A stretch of 64,000 nucleotides of DNA, taken from assembly GCA_038502055.1 (NCBI GenBank), contig JAXRKN010000037.1, positions 3,038,001-3,102,000 on the forward strand, in the 5' to 3' direction. The DNA is from Tanytarsus gracilentus. Taxonomy: Eukaryota; Arthropoda; Insecta; Diptera; Chironomidae. The notes beneath the pieces were generated by a model. That model saw only the letters and a list, made by a program, of their open reading frames with translations. It did not search any database and was not told where the DNA came from. Shown piece after piece: positions 38,752-48,625 of this stretch; the stretch's first letter is position 1, and every line of letters begins with the position of its first letter. Made by a program: the position numbers and the translations under genes.

Positions 38752-40209
38752 ATGTTCTGGGGAATTAGCGAAGCTCGTGATATTCTCGACGAATATTTAA
38801 GCGGAATTAAGCAGCGACCCGAAAAACTCGATATTCTCTTCTTTGGACTCGGCGACCCTTCTCACATCCTCAAGACAATCTCAAAATTTCATCACCACAA
38901 TGCGAAAGACATTCAATTCAATTTTTATGTTCTCGAAGGATGTCCTGAATTAATCGCACGGGATGCGATGCTTTTATCGATTCCATTCGAGAGCGAAGAA
39001 AATTTCTCGATCAATGGCAAGACACATCTGTACATGGATATTTTTGGCAATTCTCTTCTCACAGCAACATCGAGCATGTATTTGAATGCAAAGAGTGAGA
39101 ATTTTATTAAAATGATTACGGACAGAGTTTTTGCTGAAAAGACAATGCCGATTTTCAATTTTGAACATATGAAATATAAAGAACGAGATCAAATCGAGGT
39201 AACGACATGAAGCTTATGAATTTTTTAGATATTGCATAATTTTAGGGCGGAAATTTATTCAAGTTTAAAAATGCTGTTAAATTTTCAGATGGCTTTCACA
39301 TTTTGGAAGAGCAAGAAAGAACACGTTTATGACATTCAAAAATACTGGGACGACCAAAATCGGGAGCAATTAAAGGAGCGTTATGATCATCGAGATGGTG
39401 CTTTCGATTGGGATCTTCAAATGCGTCTTAAAAGCAATGGAGCCAAACAGATTTGCTCTCAAGAGTACAAGCATTGGCGTGAATGTGGTGTCGCTTTCAC
39501 ATTTCCCGAGTTCGAGTACTCAATGCCAAATAAAACTTTTGCAATGGACTTGCGAAAGAATGGTAAAAATTGGTTTCATCGAGGCTATGTTGGTGACATG
39601 TCAGTTGGACCGTTTATCACTTTCGGCATCGATTGCAGAGAAGAGAAATTATTGAAATCTAATTTTGGCACAAATGAATGTCGAGCAACGGACATCACAG
39701 AAAGAAATCTCTATGAGATTTTGTGGGAAATTCAGAACGAAAGGAAATTTGATGCCTCGCAAGATAAGAAGAATTTTAGGAAATTGGGTGCAGTGAGGTT
39801 GCAAGTTGGCGACGGTCCAAGCACTGAGAGATCATTTGAAGATATCAATACTAATCTCGTCAAGTATGATAACCCATTGAAAGCAGTCGACAATGTTAAA
39901 ATTCATTTTTTGACCATCGATGACATTTTGAACATCACCAAGAAACATCAATTTAAACACAAGTTCGATGTCGTCTTCGTCGCTCACAATTATTTTGCTT
40001 TTCTCAAAGACGATTTTGCTGAAATTTTAAAATTTCCTTCGTTGATTCTTTTTGAGACAAGAAAATTCAGCATTTTAAAGCAGGACGAGATTAGCAAGAA
40101 CGTTGAAGATATTAAAAGTTTCTGCAAGCAAATTCAACTCAAGCCAATTACTAGTTTTTCGGTTAATGTCATTAATTCTGTATTGAAATATAAAATGGTA
40201 AACGAATAA
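38752..40209 (+). CDS. Dnaaf3: Dynein axonemal assembly factor 3
   Basis: Exons 38752-39198 and 39289-40209 (455 aa; human DNAAF3 is about 541 aa). Matches include the N-terminal FWGISEARDIL, the methyltransferase-like DILFFGLGDPSHIL and FNFYVLEG, and the conserved block YDHRDGAFDWDLQMRL... WRECGVAFTFPE, MPNKTFA and RGYVGDMSVGPFITFGID. DNAAF3 (PF22 in Chlamydomonas) acts in the cytoplasm to preassemble outer and inner dynein arms. In insects only chordotonal neurons and sperm have motile-type axonemes, so expression there is expected. The Pro-rich tail of the vertebrate protein is absent. Its stop overlaps AATAAA (40205-40210) and lies 4 bases from the stop of convergent LAMTOR2. Confidence 0.95.
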
Positions 40210-40213
40210 AGAT

Positions 40214-41702
40214 TTAAACAATTGACAGAAGTGGCTTCTCGAGTGTCTCTCTTAATTTCGTTATTTTTTGCTTCAATATTCCAAGTCCAACGTCCTCGTT
40301 CGAGTAGAGGCAAAGAAGGAGATTTGCGACCTAATTGATGAAGAGACATTAATTTATATCGTTAATTAATTAAAATTTTAATTACTTTCGTAACGATGAC
40401 TTTTCCGTTCTCGCAATTTATGATTAAATATTGCAGCGGATCATCTCGAAACGACGAATGACCGAGCTTTTCATATGAATTCCAAACATTACTCGCGATA
40501 GCTGAAGTTACACGAGCATCTTTGTTGTTGTGAAAGCCACTAAATGCTAAAAGTAAAAGTCGCTTGTAGAACTAACAATTTAATATTTCATAGGGGTATT
40601 TGGAATTATAATCGAATCGGAATCAAAATCTGTACAGTCCGAGTGGAATCAACGAATCGGTGCGATTTTAAAGCGACGTAATAAGCCAGGTAAGAAAATT
40701 TAACGATTTAAAATTGATTGTTATAATAATTACACCTAATTTTTTTATAGTCTTCCAAATGCCTTGCAAATGCCTCCCAACAAACAACTGTGAAGCTTTA
40801 GGTGCTTTGCATTTCGATTTTATGAAAATTCGTCACTTAATAGCGAAAATTCCTCGCGATATGACTCCACCACCACCACCAAAAATCAAAAAAGTTTGCA
40901 ATGCCAATATCCATAGTTCGCAGGATAATCAAGTCACATCACCGACACTCGATATAGAAGAGCCATTATTTGAACTGGCGGTGGAAAATTCAGTACATTG
41001 CGATGAAATTACTTCGCCGACAGATGAAAAATCAAATCCATTTAAGACTGGTGATGATATTGAAATGAATGAAGATTTAAAATCAAACGTACAATTTCTG
41101 TGTACCGCGTGCTTTGAGGTCAACGATCATGATTTTTGTCATCAGTGTGATAATGCTTTTGGACATGATGTGGAAAGGATTCAACAAATCAAAACAGCTA
41201 ATTTGGTAATCATTAAAATTTTAAAAAGCTTAGGTGATTTGCCCGAGCAGTACGGAAATTTAAATTATGGTGAATTGATGAAAAAATACAATTTGCAATC
41301 ACATCCAAGATAATCACCACCATAAAAATGAACGCCTTCGGACCCATTTATCTTTCGTGAATGATAGAAGTCTAATTCTCAAAAATTTGGAAGAAGATAG
41401 TGACGATGGGGATTACGACTAAAATGCTTTATTATTTATTAACTGCTCAACAAAGTCAGGTATCAATGGATATTTTTCTACCATTTAATATTTAATTAAT
41501 CGAGTCTAAATAATAAATTTGATAACGATAAAAAAATGTGTACGTACCTAAAAGTGCACCATCTGAGTTTAAAAGGCTAAAATTTAACAAAATTAAATAA
41601 TCTGTTAATTAGCAATAAGCTAATTAAATCTTACAGTGTGTTTTCAACTCCGCCTGTGTTAGCTTGACTCAGGACATTTGTGAGGATTTTAGGTCGAAGC
41701 AT
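40214..41702 (-). CDS. Lamtor2: Ragulator subunit LAMTOR2 (p14, roadblock fold)
   Basis: Minus-strand exons 41702-41635, 41576-41548 (only 29 bases), 40546-40386, 40330-40214 (124 aa; human 125 aa). All phases close. The protein reads MLRPKILTNVLSQANTGGV, then LLNSDGALLA, then DARVTSAIASNVW and LQYLIINCENGKVIVTK, then VANLLLCLYSNEDVGLGIL, near-identical in pattern to human LAMTOR2. It heterodimerises with LAMTOR3 in the Ragulator complex that anchors Rag GTPases and mTORC1 on late endosomes and lysosomes. Intron 2 is about 1.0 kb and contains a plus-strand gene. It shares a 247-base divergent promoter region with TMF1 and converges on DNAAF3. Confidence 0.95.
40594..41313 (+). CDS. Unrecognised Cys-rich gene nested in a LAMTOR2 intron
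   Basis: Probable exons 40594-40689 and 40751-41313, joined by GTAAG...TATAG in consistent frame. The first has an acceptor-like TTTCATAG before it and no ATG, so either an earlier exon exists or translation starts at ATG 40759 (MPCKCLPTNNC, 184 aa). Visible features are a Pro run after a helical stretch, an acidic Ser/Thr middle, and a short zinc-binding-like motif CTACFEVNDHDFCHQC near the C-terminus, followed by a helix. Immediately after the stop, the +1 frame stays open for 36 codons (41312-41422) and ends acidic (EEDSDDGDYD), as if a one-base slip had cut the natural C-terminus. I cannot name the family. Confidence 0.55.
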
Positions 41703-41949
41703 TCTTTGAAATTTCAGAAATAATTTTTTTTTTATCAAATCAATCAAAACAAAAACAATGAATCGGTTGAGTCAAGGGGAAGGTGATGAAGTTGAAAAAA
41801 CCGTTTACAAAAGTTATCGACCCCTCAATGTTTATGTCTGCATTCGCGAATCGGTTAAAGGAAAATTAAAAAAATATATTTAGATTTTTTTGCATTTTAC
41901 GGCATTTCAACGCATCAATATTGCTTTATTATTAATGTAAATTAGAACC
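41703..41949. promoter_or_regulatory. Divergent promoter region LAMTOR2 / TMF1
   Basis: Only 247 bases separate the two start codons, so both 5' UTRs and promoters must lie here. No TATA box with good spacing was seen, consistent with housekeeping genes. Confidence 0.5.
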
Positions 41950-44900
41950 ATGTGGTTCGATAGCAGTTCCATAGCAAATTTAGCTAAAAACGCGCTGAAA
42001 GAAGGTGAGAAAATGAAAAATTCTTAATTTATTGCGTGGCTAATTTTTTTACTCCCATTAAATTCAGCTCAAAAGCACATAGATAATGTTTTGGATATTA
42101 AGGAGGACGAAGAAGTCGATGGAGAGGAGCCGAAAATTGTTAAAAGTAAAACTTTGCCTTCAATTCAGCAGGAAGTTAAGAAGGATCAAAAGGACTCGCA
42201 ATTTAAGGATGTCTGGGGGAGTTTTAATGGAAGTTTTTTCGAGCACAAGACATCTCTGCCAATCACAAATCCACCGCCAAGGAAGAGTGAGACAAGCAGT
42301 GAGTCGCTGGAAGTAATCAGTCAAACGCCTTCGTCGCTGGCATCGCCCGATCAATTTGACATTGAAAGTTCATCAACCTTGCTCGGATCTGGAGAGGAGT
42401 CTGTGGAAGTCATTAACAAAACTCCAAGCAATTTTGATTTATCTTCTTCTTCAATACAACCTGAATTGCTCTCGGCTAGTATTACTGAAACTGATGATAG
42501 TAGCAGCATTTTATTGACTCCCGATGAAGTTCCAAGCATTCCGCAATCGTCATCGCTCAAACCATCGCAAGAAGATTCGATTGTTATCTCAACATCGACG
42601 CTAACAAATTCAGAAACGGAAAGTTTTTATGACACGACAAAGGAAGATTTCGAATCGACCGCTAGGCCATTAATTAACATCATGGACAAGTCAATGGAAA
42701 GTTTTGAGATCCAAACTCAAGTTTCAAGTTCAACGCACAGTTTTGAGGAAATCAAAAATGTGACTGAAGAGGGCAAGCATGAGAGTAAAACTGGATCGAA
42801 TCAAACGTCGGGCGATGAACTTGAGACTGCAACTTCTTCGGATATCGAGATAATTAGTTCTCCAAATGGCGATTCAAGCAGTACGGCTAGCTGCAAAAAA
42901 ACTAGTCCACAAAAATCCACAGAAAATTCGCCATTTCCATATAAAAATTCAGAATCCTTCCTAGTCGACTTGAAGATGGATCATCATAAAGGTCATAGCC
43001 GAGAATTGTCGGAAGTTTCAGTCATTAGTCTTGCCAGCGATGGAAGTTCGAGTCCATCTTCGGATACGGAAAAACTTCTTAAACGTATTAGTGAGCTCTC
43101 GGAAGTACTCGAACAGCGGGAATATAAATTGGTTCAAATAGGACGAAAAAACGCCGAATTGACCCAAGAACTGGATGGCATTAAGAAAGGACGAACTTCG
43201 CTTGATATTCAAGAAGAGTACACGCAACGTTTGCAAGCACTCGAGAAAAAATTCCAACAATCAATTCGCGAAAACGCTCAACTTAGAAAGCAGGTTGAAG
43301 GTTTAAAATCTGAGATGGAGTCAAAAATTAGTCTCGGCGATCACGAGAAAATGATGAGTGACAAAGATTTTGTTATCGAGACGCTCAAGGTGGAAGGCGA
43401 GAAGCTTTCAAAGCAAATTCTTCAGCACTCGAACAACATCAAAAAGCTTCGTGCTAAAGTAAAGGAAAATGACGAACTGATTAAGAGAAATGAAAATGAA
43501 ATTGCTGAGTTGACGGATGAAAATCAAAAGATGAAAAAAAGTTTGACAGCAAAAGATGAGATAGAAAAGTCGCAAATTGAAGGTAATTAATATTTTTAGT
43601 TATTAATTCTTTATTAATGTTTTAATTTTTATTGTTTCAGGCATTAATAAACTGACAAGTGAAAAGAGAAAATTTGAAAAGGAAAGTCAGCAACTGAAAA
43701 GTCAAAATGAAGATTTGCAACAAAAGTTTTTGGCACTTCAAACCTCACACGACGCATTGAAGAGAGAACTAAGTGATAAAAGTGTAGAAATGGGAAGAAA
43801 TTTAGAAGAAGAAAAGGAAAAAGCTCTTGGCGAAAGTAAAATGTTGACAAAGGAACTATCAGAGCTCCGTGAATATAATCGAAATTTAGAAATGGCAGCA
43901 TCGGCACGTGAACAGAAATTGCGGCAAGATAATGTGGAGCTAAAAAGAAAATTGGAGGAAACTGAATTTAGAATTGAAGACCAAAAGCAAGAGGCATCAC
44001 TCGCTTCAATTCCGTTAATTCGTCAGCTCGAGTCGCTTCAATCCACGCTCACAACACGTACCAAAAAGTGGGAAATTGAAGAGAAAATTTTGCTAGAAAA
44101 ACTTGAAGAAGCTCAAAATAAACTTGCGTCACGTAATGACTTTGAAAAACAGTCAAAAGATCAAGTTATCCATTTAAAAACTAAAATAGCTAATTTAGAG
44201 GACAAACTTTCATCGCAAAGTCTCAAATTGGAGCAGCAAATCGGTCAACTACAGCAGAAAGAAATCGAATCTAATCTCCATGAGAATGATTATAAATTAA
44301 AAATTGAGGAAATTAGCGCAGAATTGAGCGACAAGACGAATGATGTTAACAAATTTAAAAATCTTGTGTCACAACTTGAGGAGAAAATGCGACTCGAAAG
44401 GGAGGAATTTGAGGAAGAAAAGAAGAAATTGTTATTCATTCAACAACAGAGTCAACAAGTTGTTCATCATCATCACCCTGAGCGACAAGATTCTCGTGAT
44501 TTGGGCAATGATTCGCCAGTATTAAGTTTGGGTGGAAGTGTTGACTCACTTCACTCGCATCCATGGAATCTTGTAAGAGAATTTCTATCTTATAAAATCT
44601 TAGACTAATTTTAAACTATTTTAGGATGATAACGAGCTTGGTGCGAACTCAACTTACAGCAGTCAATATGGTGGGGTGGTAAATTCATCAGCATCTCTTA
44701 TGGAAAGCCTTCAGTCGATACTAAAACAGGTAAGCATTTTTCGTTAAACATTAATGAATCAAGAAAATTTAATTTAAAATTTTTAGAGGGATGGTGAGGT
44801 ACAACAATTGCAGTGGGAAATACATCGTCTTCAAACGGAAAGGAATTTCTTATCGAATGAACTCTCAAATTTTACTGTTGAGCTTGAAAAGGTAATTTTG

Positions 44901-45165
44901 TAAAATATAAGTTATTTAAATAATTTACTAAAATAATATTTAGGCATCGGAGCAAATCAAAGACAACGCTCTCACGCATGAGAAGCAAATGGAAATTCAA
45001 TCACAATACGACGCATTACTCGAGATGTATGGTCAAAAAGCGGAAGAGTATGAGGAATTAAAGAATGATTTGGTCGATCTAAAATCAATTACGAACATGT
45101 ATAAAAATCAAATTGACGAGTTAACTAAACTAAATGAAATATCGAAACCCTCAACATCAGCATAA
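41950..45165 (+). CDS. TMF1: TATA element modulatory factor 1 (golgin TMF/ARA160)
   Basis: Exons 41950-42004, 42068-43582, 43641-44572, 44625-44729, 44787-44891, 44944-45165 (977 aa; human about 1093). The N-terminus MWFDSSSIANLAKNALKEAQKHIDNVLDI matches the conserved amphipathic start of TMF1. A Ser/Glu-rich disordered stretch fills about residues 30-330. Long coiled coil follows from about 335 onward. The C-terminal domain contains VVNSSASLMESLQSILKQRDGEV and ends YDALLEMYGQKAEEYEELK, the TMF TATA-binding/Rab6-binding domain. TMF1 is a Golgi-tethering golgin that binds Rab6, despite its historical name as a DNA-binding factor. The start was fixed by the family N-terminus and splice phase. 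Confidence 0.95.
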
Positions 45166-45686
45166 TCAATATGGTGCAATGATATATTTAAGAGAAAGCG
45201 TTAGCGATTGAGAAGTTCTAATTTATTTGTGATTCAAATTTCTGTTAATTAATAAATTAATTTTGATCAGTGAAATTTTGAATCTTAACGGAAAATCAAC
45301 ATGTGCTTGCAATTTGCAAATAAATTCAATTTCTCAACTTTGGCAGTGCGAGCATATTATTATGATTATTAAAATGTCTAAAAATAGTTTTATTTTATTG
45401 TGAAAAATTGTGATTTATTTAAAGTATCGAGAAAAGAGAGAGATGAAAATTTTAAAATTTAAAAATATTGACTTTCCCTGCATAATTTTTTCTTCTCAGT
45501 TTCGCACCCCCTTCGACATTGAAAAAGGTCAATCTGAGAAAATCTTTCCGGTGAGTTTGTAAAATTTATTTTTCAGTTGTTAAATCGCTTTAATTAAGGC
45601 ACAATTGAACGAAATTTATTAAATAAAGCATTTATATTGTGAATTTCACTCAAATTAGTTGCAACTAAAGTCGAAAAAGCATAAAA
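45166..45686. other. TMF1 3' end and triosephosphate isomerase promoter/5' UTR
   Basis: A likely 5' UTR exon of the next gene ends at about 45551 before GTGAGT, with an acceptor TTAG near 45659. No coding sequence. Confidence 0.45.
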
Positions 45687-46573
45687 ATGGTGAACCGAAA
45701 ATTCTGCGTTGGTGGAAACTGGAAGATGAATGGAACCAAGGAATCCATCACTGAATTGAGCAAAATCCTTACAACTGGTCCACTCGATCCTAATGTTGAG
45801 GTGAGAAGAACGCGAAACTGTTATGTCACAGCTTGTTTTTGAGGAAATTATCGATTTTTTTCTTCTTTTTATTTTCCCATATTAAGGTTGTCGTTGGCTG
45901 CCCATCAGTTTTCATCTCATTCGCTCGTGGATTACTTCCCGCTTCAATCAATGTTGCTGGACAAGTAAATAAAGTTAAATATATTTAACATCCAGTAGCT
46001 TTTAATGGTCACTTTTAGAATGCCTACAAAGCCAAGTCTGGTGCTTTCACTGGTGAGGTCACTCCGGCTATGTTGAAGGAGGTCGGTGCTGACTGGGTTA
46101 TTCTTGGACATTCAGAGCGTCGTGCTATCTTTGGCGAGTCTGATCAGTTGGTTGCCGAGAAAGTTGCATTTGCTCTCGCTGAAGGCATGAAAGTTATCGC
46201 TTGCATCGGAGAGACTCTCGCTGAACGTGAGGCTGGACAAACAGAAGCTGTTGTCTTCCGTCAAACACAAGCCATCGCCGATGTTGTCAAGGACTGGTCA
46301 AATGTCGTTGTCGCATATGAACCAGTTTGGGCTATTGGCACTGGAAAGACTGCTTCACCAGCTCAAGCTCAAGAGGTTCATGCTGCTCTCCGCAAATGGT
46401 TCACCGAAAAAGTCTCACCCGAGGTCTCAGATTCGATTCGCATTCAATATGGCGGTTCAGTCACCGCTGCCAACTGCCGTGAATTAGCTTCACAACCCGA
46501 CATTGATGGATTTTTGGTTGGCGGAGCTTCATTGAAGCCTGAGTTCGTTCAAATTGTCAACGCTAAACAGTAA
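45687..46573 (+). CDS. Tpi: Triosephosphate isomerase
   Basis: Exons 45687-45800, 45887-45964, 46019-46573 (248 aa, the family's normal length). The enzyme interconverts dihydroxyacetone phosphate and glyceraldehyde 3-phosphate in glycolysis in the cytosol. Catalytic Lys is in GNWKMNG, catalytic His in ILGHSERR and catalytic Glu in AYEPVWAIGTGK, where loop 6 also starts; the phosphate-binding YGGSV and GFLVGGASL are present. Codon use is more GC-biased at third positions than in neighbouring genes, as expected for a highly expressed enzyme. AATAAA lies at 46669-46674. Confidence 0.98.
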
Positions 46574-47014
46574 ACGATTAAAGTCACTAATCAACAACTC
46601 TAACACCACAAATTTATTTTGGCTAAGTCACAGATTGAAGATGATAAGAATTTAATTGAAAAAAAGTCAATAAACAAGGAAAATATCAGTTCGAAAAAGT
46701 TGTGTGAATTTTTAAATGAGATTACAGGTTTGCGATTAAATTTTCTAGAATTAATTTCCGAACGCTTTAGAGAGCTTTTCAATTTTTAACACATGCGTAA
46801 GTCTCACAAAGTCGAGATATGCCCACTTGACTTGATTTTAAAAATTTAGATGGAAAATTCATTATTTAGGTAGGTTTAATTAAAAATGCTTTCATTTAAA
46901 TATCCAAAAAAAAACGTTAAATTTTAAATCATTTTTTTCTCATTCGAAATAATTTTTATGGTGTTACAGTCATTAATTAAGTTTTTTTTCTCACACATGC
47001 TCAAGTAAGCAAGA
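46574..47014. other. Intergenic, triosephosphate isomerase to takeout-like gene
   Basis: Holds the Tpi polyadenylation signal (46669-46674); nothing else recognised. Confidence 0.55.
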
Positions 47015-47052
47015 TATAAAAAGCGGAACTAGAATTATTCTAAGCGTCAGTC
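47015..47052 (+). promoter_or_regulatory. TATA box and initiator of the takeout-like gene
   Basis: TATAAAA at 47015-47021 and initiator TCAGTC at 47047-47052 are about 33 bases apart, giving a 5' UTR of about 100 bases. Confidence 0.8.
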
Positions 47053-47147
47053 TTGATTAAACTTTGTGAGAGAAACTTTCAAAATTAATAAGCAGATTTT
47101 TAAGGATATAATTTTTTAAGTGGGAGTATAAAAAATAAAATCCTAAA

Positions 47148-48579
47148 ATGAATAATGTGAAATTAATTTTGGGATTGATAATTTTGCATTTTTGCTCTGC
47201 TAAATTACGTAAGTATTTTTTTGTGGTTTTAATTGTTAAACTTTTGTCCCAAAAATATTTTTAAAAAATTCATTTACAAGTTTTAAATAAGTTTTTTTTC
47301 CAAACGTGCTAAAATAAATTCTAACTGTTAAAAAAATCTCGCGATAAATTTTCTTCCGCATATATCAAAATTGAAAGTTTCTCGCTTTAATTAACCTTTT
47401 TGTAATTACTATACGTAAGACATTATTAAATTTTTTTTCACAGCAAAATCGATCAAAGTTTGTTCACGAAATCATCCGAAGCTAAATGAGTGCATTGTTG
47501 ACGCTGTGAAGGTAGGATGGCCATCTGCTATGAGCCTATGAATTATCTTGACTTTCACTCAAAAAGTTTTAAAATTTAACCTTAAAAATGCAATATAAAG
47601 CTTTTTATCTTTTTTTCTATGAAACTTCCTCGATTTTTATACAAAAAATCGTCTGGCCGTCCTATGCATAGGAGATCCAACCGCTTCTAGCCACAGGTGT
47701 TTTAGATCCAGAATTTATTGTGCCTGCCCTTGAACCTTTGAAACTGGACAAGTGAGTAGCAATTAATTTATTGTAGCAAATCATTTTGTTAATTAAAGCA
47801 GTTAAAAGTGCAAATTGAGTTTGACGAAAAAGAGTTTAAAGTTTAACTTTTAAAATTAAAATTTTAATTAATTTTTATTTTAGCATAAAAATGGATACTG
47901 GTCGAGACTTTAAAGCTGTCTTTATGAATTTATTAGTAACCGGTAAAATTTAAAATTTAAAACTTTTCTCGATTATTATTTTGAATTTTTTTAGGTCCCT
48001 CAAATTTCAGGATCGATAAAATGAGGTTAGAATCTTTTTCTCAATTGAATTTTTAAATAATTTTATTTATGATTTAGAGTGAATTTAGAAAATACCACAT
48101 TCAGCTTCATTATCACACTTCCAAAACTCGAATTTAAAGGAAAATACTCTCTTAAAATGAAACTGTTGGTATTTGATCTCGCCGGCAAAGGAGACATGAA
48201 TGGTACATTTCTCAATACAAAAAGTCGAGTTGAGATGGTTGCTAAAAAATATGAAAGAGATGGACAGCAATATTTAAAGTTTGACAAGTTCAAGCTTAAA
48301 ATTCAAATTGGAAAAAGAATTTTAAATCTCTCAAATTTATTCAATGGTAAAATTTTAAAATTTTGTGGAAGTTTAAATTAAATTTTAAATTTCGTTTTAG
48401 GTGATCGAAATCTGGAAAAGTTCAGCAACGATTTCATTAATGAAAACAGCGAAATTTTCTTGAATGAAATTGTCCCTGAACTTGAAAATAATCTGGCTGA
48501 TATTTTTACAAAAACTGCTAATGAAATTGTACAAAATGCATCATTTGACGAAATGTTTCCAGATACTCGTGTCAATTAA
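47148..48579 (+). CDS. Takeout / juvenile hormone-binding protein family carrier
   Basis: Exons 47148-47208, 47444-47511, 47672-47751, 47884-47942, 47995-48025 (31 bases), 48078-48346, 48401-48579 (248 aa, typical for the family). A signal peptide (MNNVKLILGLIILHFCSA) is followed by IKVCSRNHPKLNECIVDAVK, with the two N-terminal Cys that form the family disulfide, then a GVLDPEFIVPALEPLKLD segment and the LPKLEFKGKYSLKMKLLVFDLAGKG strand region. Takeout/JHBP proteins are secreted carriers of small lipophilic ligands; specific members act in feeding, circadian output or hormone transport. The ligand cannot be told from sequence. AATAAA lies at 48586-48591, so its mRNA end approaches that of the convergent amylase. 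Confidence 0.92.
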
Positions 48580-48625
48580 GTTTGAAATAAAATCTTTTTT
48601 TATTAAACTTTGTTACAAAAGTTAA

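Noticed and set aside
40386..40546. Plus-strand exon of the nested gene considered in this interval
   Set aside because: The minus strand here is clearly LAMTOR2 (DARVTSAIASNVW); no plus-strand exon with start codon and matching phase was found.
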